The notes beneath the pieces are model-generated. The model ran no database searches, was not told the DNA's origin, and saw only the letters and a list, made by a program, of their open reading frames with translations. A DNA stretch of 64,000 nt, from NCBI GenBank assembly GCA_019639175.1, contig JAHBSK010000007.1, forward strand, positions 124,001 to 188,000, given 5' to 3'. This DNA is from Acidobacteriota bacterium (GTDB lineage: Bacteria; Acidobacteriota; Blastocatellia; Pyrinomonadales; Pyrinomonadaceae). Positions 35,443 through 44,436 of this stretch are shown piece by piece (position 1 is the stretch's first letter; each line of letters starts with the position of its first letter). The position numbers and the translations under genes were made by a program.

Positions 35443-35492
35443 GAGTGAACCCGTGCAATTATATACCTGGTATCGTGCTGAACTCAATGTTT

Positions 35493-35522
35493 TTGAACAA
35501 CTACGCGCTCTCCAAATAAAAT
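35493..35522 (+). promoter_or_regulatory. Probable trmFO promoter
   Basis: TTGAAC (35493-35498) and TAAAAT (35517-35522) are spaced by 18 bases. The predicted transcription start near 35530 gives a leader of about 18 bases before the trmFO ATG at 35548. Confidence 0.6.
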
Positions 35523-35547
35523 TCTGCCATGATAAACTCTCATTCAG

Positions 35548-36963
35548 ATGAGTGATACTGAATTTATTAACATTATCGGCGGTGGTTTGGCGGGAGTTGA
35601 GGCGGCGTGGCAGGCGGCGGAGATGGGCGCGAAGGTTCGGCTTTATGAGATGCGTCCGGTTCGGCAGACGCCCGCGCACAGGACGGACAAGCTGGCTGAG
35701 ATCGTTTGTTCAAATTCGCTGAAGACGGACGAGCCGGGATCGGCTCCATATTTGTTGAAAGAAGAGCTTCGTCGCGGCGGTTCGCTGGTGATGGAAGCAG
35801 CGGCGGCAACGCGTGTTCCGGCGGGAGCGGCGCTGTCGGTTGACCGAATAAAATTCGCGGAATACATCACTGAACGGATCGAGCGGCATCCTAATATTGA
35901 GATCGTTCGCGAAGAAGTGACTTCGATTGACGCCCGGAACGCCGGCATCCCTGCCGGCGAGTGTGAAAATGATGATATTCGCCGGCAGGATGCCGGCGTC
36001 CCGACGATCATTGCGACCGGGCCGCTGACATCGGATGCGTTGACGGCGGACATAATGCGGTTCACGGGTGACGACCAGTTGTATTTCTACGACGCGATAG
36101 CGCCGATAGTGGCGGCGGATTCGATAGATATGTCCATCGCTTTCAAAGCGGCGCGTTACGGCAAGGGCGGCGACGATTACATCAATTGCCCGATGTCAAA
36201 AGAGCAATACGAAACGTTCTACAATGCCCTGACAGAAGCAAAGTCCGTTCCGCTAAAACGATTCGAGGAAACGCATTGGTTTGAAAGCTGTCTGCCGATA
36301 GAAGAGATCGCACGGCGCGGCGTCGATACGCTCCGCTTTGGCCCGATGAAGCCCGTCGGCCTGCCCGATCCCAAAACCGGCGAAGAGGCTTACGCCTGCG
36401 TCCAGCTCCGGCAGGAAAATCTGATGGCGGACGCATACGGCCTCGTCGGTTTTCAAAACCATCTGCGTTACGGCGAACAGGAACGCGTTTTGAGGCTTAT
36501 TCCGGGATTGGAAAACGCCGAGTTTCTACAATTCGGCCAGATACACCGCAACACGTTCATAAATTCGCCCAAAATTTTGAATGAGACGCTGGCGACAAAA
36601 ACCAACCCGAATCTCTTTTTCGCCGGCCAGATCACCGGTGTCGAAGGCTATGTCGAATCGGTCGCGACCGGCTGGCTCGCAGGCCGCAACGCCGTTCGGA
36701 CGCTTCGCGGCAAACCGCTTATCACCGCTCCGCAAACGTCGGCCATCGGTGCGCTGTGCCGCTACGTTTCCAATGTCGAGACAAAGAACTTTCAGCCCGT
36801 AAACATCACATTCGGCCTGCTCGAACCGCTGCCGCCCGAACTCCGCAAAAAATATCGCAAAAAACGCGAACGCCACACCGTTCAGGTAGAACGCGCATTG
36901 AAGGATTGGGATGAGTGGCTGGAAAATATGAACCGAGGAGACGTGGAAGCGCAGAGAGTTTGA
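35548..36963 (+). CDS. trmFO: Methylenetetrahydrofolate-tRNA-(uracil-54-C5)-methyltransferase TrmFO
   Basis: 471 residues, slightly longer than usual. The FAD-binding motif IIGGGLAGVEAAW is at the start. CSNSLKTDEPGSAPYLLKEELRR, the TIIATGPLTSDAL segment and FAGQITGVEGYVESVATGWLAG are hallmark TrmFO stretches. It makes ribothymidine at tRNA position 54 with folate carbon and FADH2. Residues about 130-152 (NAGIPAG ... QDAGVP) are an in-frame insertion made of two inverted REP-like palindromes, just before the conserved IATGPLTS motif; the frame and all catalytic regions remain intact. The gene has its own promoter at 35493-35522 and no clear Shine-Dalgarno. Confidence 0.93.
   Translation: MSDTEFINIIGGGLAGVEAAWQAAEMGAKVRLYEMRPVRQTPAHRTDKLAEIVCSNSLKTDEPGSAPYLLKEELRRGGSLVMEAAAATRVPAGAALSVDRIKFAEYITERIERHPNIEIVREEVTSIDARNAGIPAGECENDDIRRQDAGVPTIIATGPLTSDALTADIMRFTGDDQLYFYDAIAPIVAADSIDMSIAFKAARYGKGGDDYINCPMSKEQYETFYNALTEAKSVPLKRFEETHWFESCLPIEEIARRGVDTLRFGPMKPVGLPDPKTGEEAYACVQLRQENLMADAYGLVGFQNHLRYGEQERVLRLIPGLENAEFLQFGQIHRNTFINSPKILNETLATKTNPNLFFAGQITGVEGYVESVATGWLAGRNAVRTLRGKPLITAPQTSAIGALCRYVSNVETKNFQPVNITFGLLEPLPPELRKKYRKKRERHTVQVERALKDWDEWLENMNRGDVEAQRV
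35936..36001. repeat. Inverted pair of REP-like palindromes inside trmFO
   Basis: Copy 1 (35936-35958, +) is GGAAC plus a GCCGGCA/TGCCGGC hairpin. Copy 2 (35981-36001, -) is the same element inverted. They are 22 bp apart, a BIME-like two-element arrangement. The insertion keeps the trmFO frame open. Confidence 0.9.
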
Positions 36964-36977
36964 AATCCAAGAAATTT

Positions 36978-37589
36978 TTAATACGAATTTTTAAATTTAG
37001 CAAAATAGTCATCGACCTCAGAACGGAGTTCGATCCCGGCACGCTCAAAACAATCCAGCAGATCAACGTAGGCTCCTTCGCCGCCGAGAAAATCCCAAAA
37101 TTCCCCGGCAACTTTTAATTCGTGTTTCAGATCAAGCATTCCTTTCATCGTCCAGCGTTGGTATGGTTGTGGTTCGTATGGATTATAAGGAATTGCAATC
37201 AATGAATTAATCTTCGCATTTGGGTCGGAAGTCATCGCAATTGCCGCCCAAAGTAAAAGTGTTTGCTTGAAATCCTTAAAATTGCTTATATTCGGCTTGG
37301 CAGTTTTAAGGTCGAAAAGAAAAATCTCACCATCAAAACTCTCAAGAAACAAATCCACTTTAACAGTTTTCAAATTGTTTGTTTTGCCGGCAACTTCTGC
37401 GTTTCTTATGAAGTCAATTTCTTTTGGTTTATCCGGGTCGGTGCCCAATGATAAAGCATTCATTATCGACTGAATTTCAGTCTGATAACCTTGGTTAATC
37501 GTATCACCTACAACATACTGAGCCTCAGCCCGGTTGAATTTGTCCTTAGTCGAAGCAATAGTAATAGACCTTGGAGCGGTGTTATATCC
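36978..37589 (-). pseudogene. N-terminally truncated TdeIII-like type II restriction endonuclease
   Basis: The open frame from 37589 down to 36978 has no ATG/GTG/TTG until 37463, yet similarity-like sequence begins earlier (FNRAEAQYVVGDTINQGYQ). It contains VDLFLESFDGEIFLFDLKTAKPN, whose D...DxK residues look like a PD-(D/E)XK core, and IPYNPYEPQPYQRWTMKGMLDL, which I associate with TdeIII-type nucleases (from memory). About the first third of such a protein is missing. It lies downstream of a truncated methyltransferase, so the operon is probably a dead restriction-modification system. AT-rich compared with neighbours. Confidence 0.6.
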
Positions 37590-37863
37590 CTAACCTCCGT
37601 AAAGTTTCATAATCTGATTTAGTGATAAAGCGAGCGTCCGTCGAAATTTCTCGATAGTCCCCAATGTATCCACCAGCTTCATATTCTTTTTCGATTTCAT
37701 CGATGGTGATGTTAGGCAAATAGACGTCACTGATCTTCTCGGTATATTCGTGTTCACCGTCGCGATAATGCACTTTAACGAGTACATACTTGTATGTTTC
37801 CATAGACTTAAGTTTCTCCTCAATTCTGGTGCGATCAATTGATAAATAATCTATGAGTTGCAA
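37582..37863 (-). CDS. Small hypothetical protein in the decayed restriction operon
   Basis: 93 residues, charged and soluble (YKYVLVKVHYRDGEHEYTEKI, DEIEKEYEAGGYIGDYREI). No family recognised. Its 3' end overlaps the beginning of the truncated nuclease frame, and a GGAGG lies in its last codons where a downstream gene's ribosome site would be. An alternative start at an internal Met (37803) is possible. It may have arrived together with the gene 37901-38833. Confidence 0.5.
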   Translation of the reverse strand: MQLIDYLSIDRTRIEEKLKSMETYKYVLVKVHYRDGEHEYTEKISDVYLPNITIDEIEKEYEAGGYIGDYREISTDARFITKSDYETLRRLGI

Positions 37864-37900
37864 CTACAAACTTGCACATCTTCTTAGAATTTCAGCCGTT

Positions 37901-38833
37901 CTAAAGACCAACATCGTATCTTAGTTCCTGAAGATTGAGTTCGGCTGCGTAGAGTTGACTGAGCGATTCGTTAGCGACGAACCGATATCGGTTAGAATAT
38001 TCACGTAACGAGGTTAGAACTTGTCGAAATTTCTTTGCGTCGTTAGCGATCACATAAAGATCGACATTTGCATAATCCATAAGAGTTGCCATACGACCAA
38101 CGCCACTCCAAACGCCGGTAGAAAGTTCGATTTCAAATGCCTTTTCGGGAACAAAGTAACTTCCTTTCGGTTTAAACCAAATTACGTCAATTTGACGCAA
38201 AAGCGAGTAGTCTGAAAATTGCAATTCAGGACAAGTTTGAAGAGTAGAAATATCCTCAAGTTTGCGTTCGTTAAATTTCTTTGACTTGTCTGGGCAATAC
38301 GTTTGGAAACCACGAATGTTGCCAATTTCAATCAAGCGACCTTGGAGAATTGAATGGAGACTCTCCTCGGCAGTTGTTTTGGTTTCTAATGGACTTGAAA
38401 CAATTTCGGACAAAGAATCCCAATTATTTATGAAACCTCCACAATTAAGTCTGTTATTTCGCCCTGCTAAAACTAGATTCAAATCGTGATCGATAGTAAG
38501 TTTGTATTCACCGTTCCGATCGTGACTGATGTTTGGTAATTGGGCAAATAAAACTTTCGCGGGCACAATCATCGTTCGGTCTAGCGAGCCACAAATGAAA
38601 GCTACGAACGGATTGTCGAGATTTGCAATTTCTTCTATCGCAATATAGTTAATGCCAAAGAAATATCGCCGATTTCCTTCTGACGCAGCACGAACTAAAA
38701 CATGCGATTCGCCGATTTTGTAAGTTCGCGACTTCAGGACGCGAATTGGATCAACATTATCATGAAGTCGCCTTGCTTCGGCAAGAAACTCTTGTGCAAG
38801 TCTGTCGGAGTTGGAAAGTGGTTTTTCAAGCAT
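37901..38833 (-). CDS. Unknown protein with a possible nuclease-like core, in the decayed restriction operon
   Basis: 310 residues, no signal peptide. A motif series LLRQIDVIWFKPKG ... KAFEIELSTGVWSGVGRMATL resembles the acidic core seen in some restriction-like proteins (Asp, then hydrophobic-E-x-E with a following S/T-G-R). This is suggestive only. The C-terminal third is helical. It lies 36 bp after the truncated methyltransferase and before the 93-residue gene on the same strand. Composition is AT-rich like its neighbours, pointing to transfer. Confidence 0.45.
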   Translation of the reverse strand: MLEKPLSNSDRLAQEFLAEARRLHDNVDPIRVLKSRTYKIGESHVLVRAASEGNRRYFFGINYIAIEEIANLDNPFVAFICGSLDRTMIVPAKVLFAQLPNISHDRNGEYKLTIDHDLNLVLAGRNNRLNCGGFINNWDSLSEIVSSPLETKTTAEESLHSILQGRLIEIGNIRGFQTYCPDKSKKFNERKLEDISTLQTCPELQFSDYSLLRQIDVIWFKPKGSYFVPEKAFEIELSTGVWSGVGRMATLMDYANVDLYVIANDAKKFRQVLTSLREYSNRYRFVANESLSQLYAAELNLQELRYDVGL

Positions 38834-38869
38834 TCTGGATTTCGTTGCATTCTATAGCATCGCTAAAAG

Positions 38870-39316
38870 TCATTTCGATTTCATAGATGCTAAAGCCTTC
38901 GGCAGATTGTTCATTTTCTGATGAATAATATCAAATCGCATGAAATCATCTAAATGGTTGTCAAGAAAATATTCGACTAGCTGCGGGATAAATTTTCCTT
39001 TGTATGGATGTAAGCGATGAACGTGTTTCGTGGTTTCAAATTCCTTGTATTGGTCAAAGGAAAGCGCCCAATTCAGGTCATCTCCTAGTTTGTCTCGCCA
39101 CGAAACCTCACGCTTTCCGTTGAAGGACTTGTAATATCGCTCAAGTTCTTTTCTCGAAACACTGGTAGTCCCATTTTCCCCAAACTTTGCAATGCGGCCA
39201 TATTGGATCAAATATGAAATATTTGATTGACTCACGGTTTTATCGAGAAAGTTGGTTGCCCAATCACTGGCTTCTTTGATGGTCAGCAATTCTTTTTCTT
39301 CTGGACTTATCTGCAT
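38870..39316 (-). pseudogene. Truncated DNA methyltransferase (N-terminal fragment)
   Basis: 148 residues. It opens with an excisionase-like helix-turn-helix (LTIKEASDWATNFL ... VSQSNISYLIQYGRI), followed by WRDKLGDDLNWALSFDQYKE and HRLHPYKGKFIPQLVEYFLDN, which in type II methyltransferases leads straight into the DPFCGSGTT SAM motif. Here that motif and everything after it are absent; after about residue 122 the sequence turns to an unrelated 26-residue tail. The enzyme cannot be active. Confidence 0.65.
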
Positions 39317-39434
39317 TTGGTTTAGATTATAATGAATTTGTTCATAGACAACAAAAAATCTAATTGTAAAATTAATGGGGCCAACAACTCTGTTCAGTTT
39401 ATATTACTATTTATAATAGTTCCACAAGAATGAA

Positions 39435-39941
39435 GTGAAACCTGATATCTTTTGGACAAAAGGAAAATATCCCGGCAGGATCGCCCTGGTTGCGCGTCCG
39501 CGCGGAGGCGATTGGCTGGAGGATGAGGCGGCTGCCTGGGCCGATGCCGGATTGGATATCATTGTGTCGATGCTCGAACCTGTTGAAAATGAAGAGTTTG
39601 GTCTTGATAATGAAGGCGAATATACGGCGGCGAACGGCATCGAATTCATCTTGTTTCCGGTACCGGACAGAGGCGTTCCGGCGTTGGACCAGAGGTTTCT
39701 AAAATTGACTGAAAAATTGCGGGATTCGCTTTTGGCGGGAAAGGCCATCGGGATACATTGCCGTCAAAGCATTGGACGAGCGCCTTTGCTCGCGGCGGCT
39801 TTGATGACAATGTTCGGCATTGAACCGGCAGAGGCGTTTCGGCGTTTAAGCGATGCCCGCGGCCGAGTCGTCCCGGAAACACACGAACAGGCTGAATGGG
39901 TAAAGAATTTTGCCGACAAATATGCTTTAGCTATGGCTTAG
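39435..39941 (+). CDS. Cysteine-dependent protein tyrosine/dual-specificity phosphatase
   Basis: 168 residues with the P-loop HCRQSIGR (Cys109, Arg115), i.e. HCX5R, and a candidate general acid Asp78 in PVPDRGVP. The fold order (DIIVSMLE, then PVPD, then HCX5R) matches small dual-specificity phosphatases. Cytoplasmic; substrates unknown. The start is GTG at 39435, since the nearby ATG at 39430 is followed at once by a stop in its frame. Confidence 0.85.
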   Translation: MKPDIFWTKGKYPGRIALVARPRGGDWLEDEAAAWADAGLDIIVSMLEPVENEEFGLDNEGEYTAANGIEFILFPVPDRGVPALDQRFLKLTEKLRDSLLAGKAIGIHCRQSIGRAPLLAAALMTMFGIEPAEAFRRLSDARGRVVPETHEQAEWVKNFADKYALAMA

Positions 39942-40050
39942 CACTGCTTCATCTCTCCGGCCGATCAAATTTATCTTTAGCGCAGGCAAATAAAACGGCA
40001 TTTCTGCAATCAAACAGATCATCCCGGCGTTTTGCGCTGTTTTTATGTGA

Positions 40051-41115
40051 ATGAAGTTCGCCTTTCTTATAATTTTGCTGGCCGTTGCCGACCTGTCCGC
40101 ACAATCGGGGCGTGTAAAGCCTTCTGAAGACCCGACACCGCGGCCGACGCCTCAGCGCCCCGGCAACTATTCTCCTACAAACGAACGCTCACGCGTTGTT
40201 GTCGCGGGAAAGCGGCCGACCCCGACGCCGACACCCACAGATAATGAAGAAGATGTGATAAAGGTTGACTCCACGCTCGTCCCGATACCTGTTTCGGTAA
40301 TAGACGAAAACGGCCGGGCATTGCGTGACCTTCGTTTATCAGATATAGAGCTTTTTATTGACGGAAAGCCGGTCGAGATAGGCGAAATGACGCGTTCGGA
40401 CAGCCCTGTTCGGCTGGCGATGCTTTTTGACAATTCGGGCAGCGTTCTGGTCGCACGCAATTTTGAGATAGAGGCGGCGGCGCGTTTCTTCCAGCGCGTG
40501 CTTCGCCCGGACAAGGACATGGCGGCGCTTTTCAGCGTTTCAACCGTCACGCGGCTTGAACAGCCTCTGACGATAGATCGTGAACAGCTTATCAGAGCGA
40601 TCCGCGGATTTCCGCCGCCCGAAGGCGCCACTGCCCTTATGGACGGCATACAACTGGCGGCAAATTATCTGAAAGATGTTGCCGGTCGCCGCGTTATCGT
40701 CATCGTTTCTGACGGCGACGATACAAAGACCGATACGACATTTGAACGTGCATTGAGAACGGCGCAGTTGGCAAATTGCCAGATATTCATTGTGCAAACG
40801 ACCGGTTTCGAAAATTTTATCCGCACCGGTTCTCGCAGCGGCAATGCAAATATTCGCTCGCTGGCGGCCGAACGCCGTATGGAATCATTTGCCAACCAGA
40901 CCGGCGGTGCGGTCTTTATGCCTATCGATCAAAGAGAGCTTGACCTGGCTTTTGACCAGATATCCGCCGACCTTTCCGAACAATACGTGCTTAGCTATTA
41001 CCCTGATGATGACAAGGGAAAAACAGGCGAGTTTCGCCAGATAGAGGTCCGCGTAAAGAACCGCACCGGCTTGACCATACGGGCAAGAAAAGGTTATTAC
41101 GTTTCTATGCGATGA
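40051..41115 (+). CDS. Secreted VWFA-related protein (acidobacterial VWFA domain), short form
   Basis: 354 residues: signal peptide (1-18, ending LSAQS), a Pro/Thr-rich linker ([18 protein letters not shown]), a beta-rich domain ([18 protein letters not shown]), then a VWA domain with an intact MIDAS (MLFDNSGSV, later GATALMDG and [10 protein letters not shown]). It ends with a YVLSYYP and RKGYYV segment common to this family. It probably binds a metal and a protein partner in the periplasm. Its stop overlaps the xerC start by 4 bases, so the two may be co-translated, although no functional link is known. Confidence 0.85.
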   Translation: MKFAFLIILLAVADLSAQSGRVKPSEDPTPRPTPQRPGNYSPTNERSRVVVAGKRPTPTPTPTDNEEDVIKVDSTLVPIPVSVIDENGRALRDLRLSDIELFIDGKPVEIGEMTRSDSPVRLAMLFDNSGSVLVARNFEIEAAARFFQRVLRPDKDMAALFSVSTVTRLEQPLTIDREQLIRAIRGFPPPEGATALMDGIQLAANYLKDVAGRRVIVIVSDGDDTKTDTTFERALRTAQLANCQIFIVQTTGFENFIRTGSRSGNANIRSLAAERRMESFANQTGGAVFMPIDQRELDLAFDQISADLSEQYVLSYYPDDDKGKTGEFRQIEVRVKNRTGLTIRARKGYYVSMR

Positions 41116-42047
41116 CCGTCGCTTTGCCGCCGATGTTCAACCGATCACTGGAACAATTTCTGGAACACCTGACGCATGAGCGCAGCATGAGTCAGCATAC
41201 TTTGCGCAATTACGCCAGCGATCTGGAACAATTTCGGGAGTTTCTTTTTTCCATAGAAAAGCGTGCGGACATTCCCGTCAACGAGATCGACCGGCTGACA
41301 ATTCGCGAATGGATGGCCGCTCTCGACGCCGCCGGAAAAAAGAAAACGTCGCGGGCAAGAAAGCTCGCCAGCCTCCGCACGTTCTTCCAATTTCTGATAC
41401 GCGAAGGCAGGCTGGAAACCAATCCGGCAAAACTCGTCAATACGCCCCGCGTTGAACGAAAGCTGCCGACCCATCTGTCAATGGAGGACGCCGTCAGGCT
41501 GATAGAAACTCCCGACATAAACACCGACCTTGGCCGCCGTGACCGCGCCATTATGGAATTTCTATATGCGACGGGCATCCGCGTCGGCGAACTTGTCGGG
41601 ATAAATATGCAGGACGTGGATTTTCGCGAACGCATGGTCCGCGTTACCGGCAAGCGGCGAAAACAGCGCATCGTCCCTTTTCACGAACACGCCCTGCAGG
41701 CTCTGATGCATTACCTGACCGAAGCCCGGCCCGCATTTTTGAACCAGTGTCCGCCCGCCGAACGTGACGACAAAGCGGTCTTTCTCCATCGTCGCGGCGG
41801 ACGCCTGACCACGCGGAGCGTCGGGCGAATGATAGACAAATACATCGCCCAATGCGCCGACATCCACAACATCTCGCCTCACAGTCTCCGCCACAGCTTT
41901 GCCACGCACCTGCTGGACAGCGGCGCCGACCTCCGCGACATACAGGAACTGCTCGGCCACGCACGCCTCTCCACCACGCAGATATACACCCAGGTCTCAA
42001 TGGAAAAAATGATCGCCGTTTATGACAAAGCCCACCCTAAAGCGTGA
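41112..42047 (+). CDS. xerC: Site-specific tyrosine recombinase XerC/XerD type
   Basis: 311 residues: N-terminal SAM-like core-binding domain (about 10-100) and C-terminal catalytic domain with all active-site residues: Arg157 (TGIRVGEL), Lys181 (GKRRK), His257 and Arg260 ([12 protein letters not shown]), His283 ([11 protein letters not shown]) and Tyr292 (IYTQV). Length and motifs are those of the chromosome dimer resolution recombinases rather than phage integrases. The start at 41112 overlaps the VWFA gene (ATGA). It is not associated with the phage island 10 kb away. Confidence 0.88.
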   Translation: MTVALPPMFNRSLEQFLEHLTHERSMSQHTLRNYASDLEQFREFLFSIEKRADIPVNEIDRLTIREWMAALDAAGKKKTSRARKLASLRTFFQFLIREGRLETNPAKLVNTPRVERKLPTHLSMEDAVRLIETPDINTDLGRRDRAIMEFLYATGIRVGELVGINMQDVDFRERMVRVTGKRRKQRIVPFHEHALQALMHYLTEARPAFLNQCPPAERDDKAVFLHRRGGRLTTRSVGRMIDKYIAQCADIHNISPHSLRHSFATHLLDSGADLRDIQELLGHARLSTTQIYTQVSMEKMIAVYDKAHPKA

Positions 42048-42077
42048 TATATTTATCTGTGAAGAGGATCATGGCTT

Positions 42078-42344
42078 ATGGCACAAAATGTTCTGACGAT
42101 CGAATACGGTGACGACCTTTTGAATCGGCTCGGGGTCTCGCGTGAAAAGTTTTCCAACGATGCCAAATTATTGCTTGCGGTAAAACTGTATGAGCTTGGG
42201 AAACTTTCATCCGGCGAAGCTGCCCAGTTGGCCGGAAAAGGCCGCGTTGAGTTCCTTTTCGCTCTGCGCGAGATGGGTGTTCCGATGAGCAATCTTGGAG
42301 AAGAAAGTCTTAACGAAGAATTGGACTTTGCCCTAAATGGATGA
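42078..42344 (+). CDS. UPF0175-family antitoxin
   Basis: 88 residues with the UPF0175 pattern: EYGDDLLNRLGVSREKFSNDAKLLLAVKLYELGKLSSGEAAQLAG, a ribbon/helix plus helix-turn-helix DNA-binding unit. Such proteins are paired with DUF3368 PIN-type toxins, as here: the next gene starts 8 bp before this stop. It probably binds the operon promoter and neutralises the toxin. Confidence 0.85.
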   Translation: MAQNVLTIEYGDDLLNRLGVSREKFSNDAKLLLAVKLYELGKLSSGEAAQLAGKGRVEFLFALREMGVPMSNLGEESLNEELDFALNG

Positions 42345-42816
42345 ACGAATAGTCATCAACACCGGTCCTGTTATTGCACTCGGCAAAATGGGCTGTCTGT
42401 ATCTTCTTGAACAACTGCCGTACACCTTCATTACGCCAGAACCTGTAAAGCGGGAAATTGACGCAGGTACTCTGATCGGACGGCCAGTAGAATTCCCGAC
42501 CTTCGTAGAAGTAGTGTCTCTGGCAGAATTTCCCTCAAAACTGACTCTATTAAATCTTGATCTCGGCGAAGCCGCTGTAATCCAAGCCGCTATCGAACTC
42601 AATATCGAGCGCGTCTGTATAGATGAAGTTAAAGGCAGACGAGCCGCATCCGCCTCCGGGCTGTCTGTCATCGGTTCGTTGGGATTGCTCGGCAGGGCAA
42701 AGCAGCTTGGACTAACGACAGAAGTTCGGCCGCTGCTGCAAATTGCACAAGAACAAGGTAGTTACTACAAAGCCGCTCTGGTAGAGCAATTCCTAAAAGA
42801 AATGGGAGAAGGCTGA
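42337..42816 (+). CDS. DUF3368 PIN-like toxin
   Basis: 159 residues of the DUF3368 PIN-related family: INTGPVIALGK at the start (Asn where classic PIN domains have Asp), then LLNLDLGEAAVIQAA with the conserved Glu, and VCIDEVKGRRAA with the Asp. These acidic residues would hold metal for RNA cleavage. It overlaps the UPF0175 antitoxin gene by 8 bases, which identifies it as the toxin half. Confidence 0.85.
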   Translation: MDERIVINTGPVIALGKMGCLYLLEQLPYTFITPEPVKREIDAGTLIGRPVEFPTFVEVVSLAEFPSKLTLLNLDLGEAAVIQAAIELNIERVCIDEVKGRRAASASGLSVIGSLGLLGRAKQLGLTTEVRPLLQIAQEQGSYYKAALVEQFLKEMGEG

Positions 42817-42882
42817 GCTGCGATGGGATTCTATGTGACAAACACGCCGCACAACCTGTAAGGAAATATCGAGATCAGTCCC

Positions 42883-43629
42883 TCACCTCGTCAGCCATGC
42901 CGCAAATGCAAGCCATGTTTCGGTTCCGCTTATCATCAGCCGCAGCGGTTGTGATGCGATGATGAACAAAAGCCCGACGGCAAATGCCGGATTCAGTCGG
43001 CGGTTCCGCCATGTATCGACGCCGAGGATGACAAGCCCGAGAACATCGGGAAATCCCCAAAAATAAAGCGGGCCGAGGCTCTGTAACACCTCTATCTTGA
43101 CGCGGGCAAGCGCCGGCGACAAAAAGTTTATTGCCGTCAGTATCATCAGCCGCCTGTGATGGGCGGGTGTTTTGCGGTAATAGATCGCCGCCGCGAACAG
43201 CAGACCGAAAACGACCACGTCGCCCAGCGGAACGATCATAAATGCGAGCGGCGGGATGTCAGGCGGAAACGCGACCGACCCGTATTTGCCGGACTGGATC
43301 GACACGATCACGCCGGTCACGATTATCAAAACGGCCAGCCCGACACCAGCCAGCCCCAGCCGCATGTGCATCTTTACGTTCTTTGCCCTGACCAGATAGA
43401 CCTGTGCCGCGAACAGTGCGATCCACAGCGTCATGACCAGCGCGTGGACGTGTGTCATCCACCGGAAGGAGGAAAAGGCCTTGCCCGGAACGAAATAATA
43501 GACCGGGCCGAAACCCGCAAATGTTATAATAATTAGAATTAGTGCTGCCGCGACCGCCGCCCTGCCGTCAAACGCTTTTTTGCTTTTTGCAGCGACTATC
43601 TGCTGCCGAAAAATTTCATTTACCGCCAT
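42883..43629 (-). CDS. Multipass membrane protein, unknown function
   Basis: 248 residues with about seven hydrophobic segments. Conserved-looking histidines lie in the membrane or at its edges (MTHVHALVM, KMHMRLGLAG, HHRRLMILTAINF), which recalls heme-binding membrane proteins but is not proof. The ATG at 43629 is chosen because AGGAG lies just upstream; the longer frame to 43659 lacks this. Confidence 0.6.
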   Translation of the reverse strand: MAVNEIFRQQIVAAKSKKAFDGRAAVAAALILIIITFAGFGPVYYFVPGKAFSSFRWMTHVHALVMTLWIALFAAQVYLVRAKNVKMHMRLGLAGVGLAVLIIVTGVIVSIQSGKYGSVAFPPDIPPLAFMIVPLGDVVVFGLLFAAAIYYRKTPAHHRRLMILTAINFLSPALARVKIEVLQSLGPLYFWGFPDVLGLVILGVDTWRNRRLNPAFAVGLLFIIASQPLRLMISGTETWLAFAAWLTR

Positions 43630-43750
43630 TGTTGTTTTCTCCTTTTTTATTCCTCCCACTTACGGAACGCGAAGGAAGAGCGAAGAAAATATCAGCGGAA
43701 AAATTTTTGACAGGAAAACCGGGTTCTGTTGCCATTTTCGATCTTGACAT

Positions 43751-43852
43751 TTTTTTTGAACGCGGATTAAGCGGATCGGGCAGATTCGAGCGAATGTAGA
43801 ATTTCTTATCCGCTCCTATCCGCTAGATCCGCCTGATCTGCGTTCAAAAAAA
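43751..43852. repeat. Long imperfect inverted repeat of GCGGAT-type units with A/T ends
   Basis: The arms begin TTTTTTTGAACGC and end GCGTTCAAAAAAA, with repeated GCGGAT (or ATCCGC) units between. They form a stem of nearly 50 bases with mismatches. It lies between two same-strand genes (43892-44338 and 42883-43629), so it could end the XRE/ImmA transcript. Repeats of this kind are often dispersed; only this copy was seen here. Confidence 0.75.
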
Positions 43853-43891
43853 CCTCTGCCGGCACGTCTTTCTACAAAATATCAACACGAC

Positions 43892-44338
43892 CTAGATGCC
43901 GTATCTTTCAAAAATGCGAAACCGCTCGCTGACGTGTTCGGGATCGATCCCGTCATCGATAAGCTCAGTCACGGCTCTTTCGGCGATCATGTTCTGCGGC
44001 ATCAGGGCAACCAAAGCGACGATGTCGGCTTCGGCCTCTTTGCGGTCGCGGCGGCCAACGCCGTGAAAGTTGGCGGTCGCTCCGCGATCGGGCGCGTGAA
44101 GGAGAAAATGAGCGAATTCGTGGAAAAGCACAAAGAGCTTTTTATTGGCGGAAAGTCCGCTGTTGACGGCGATGAAATGGCGTCCCATCACGCAGTAATA
44201 AAACCCGCTGACGCGCAGCGGCATCTCTTCGACCGTGATCTTGTGGCGTTTGCACAACCGATGCAGGTCAGCTTCGGTCAGCGGGCGTTTGTTCCAGCCG
44301 ATGTTCAGAGACGCAAGTTTTTCCAAAAGGAAGTTCAT
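43892..44338 (-). CDS. ImmA/IrrE-family zinc metallopeptidase
   Basis: 148 residues with the zinc motif HEFAH (His73, Glu74, His77) followed by KEAEADIVALVALMP, which carries the third ligand Glu. This is the ImmA/IrrE type that cleaves phage-type or DNA-damage repressors. It lies about 100 bp downstream of an XRE repressor gene on the same strand, the usual repressor/anti-repressor protease pair, so cleavage of that repressor is likely. Confidence 0.88.
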   Translation of the reverse strand: MNFLLEKLASLNIGWNKRPLTEADLHRLCKRHKITVEEMPLRVSGFYYCVMGRHFIAVNSGLSANKKLFVLFHEFAHFLLHAPDRGATANFHGVGRRDRKEAEADIVALVALMPQNMIAERAVTELIDDGIDPEHVSERFRIFERYGI

Positions 44339-44436
44339 TATGAGAGATCATCGGATGTCAAACGCCGTCCGATGCATGAAACATAATATCACAGACACGA
44401 CATTTTTCAACCTGTCGATGTCCGGCCGATGTAAGG

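Noticed and set aside
41112-42047. XerC-like recombinase as integrase of the phage island
   Set aside because: It is 10 kb away, has the length and motifs of the chromosomal dimer-resolution enzyme and overlaps a VWFA gene, so a housekeeping role is more likely.
42047-42883. Gene-end duplication around the UPF0175/DUF3368 module
   Set aside because: Neither the xerC 3' end nor the end of the membrane gene 42883-43629 is repeated on the far side of the module, so this pair does not follow the pattern seen at korA, korB, gltD-like and trmFO.
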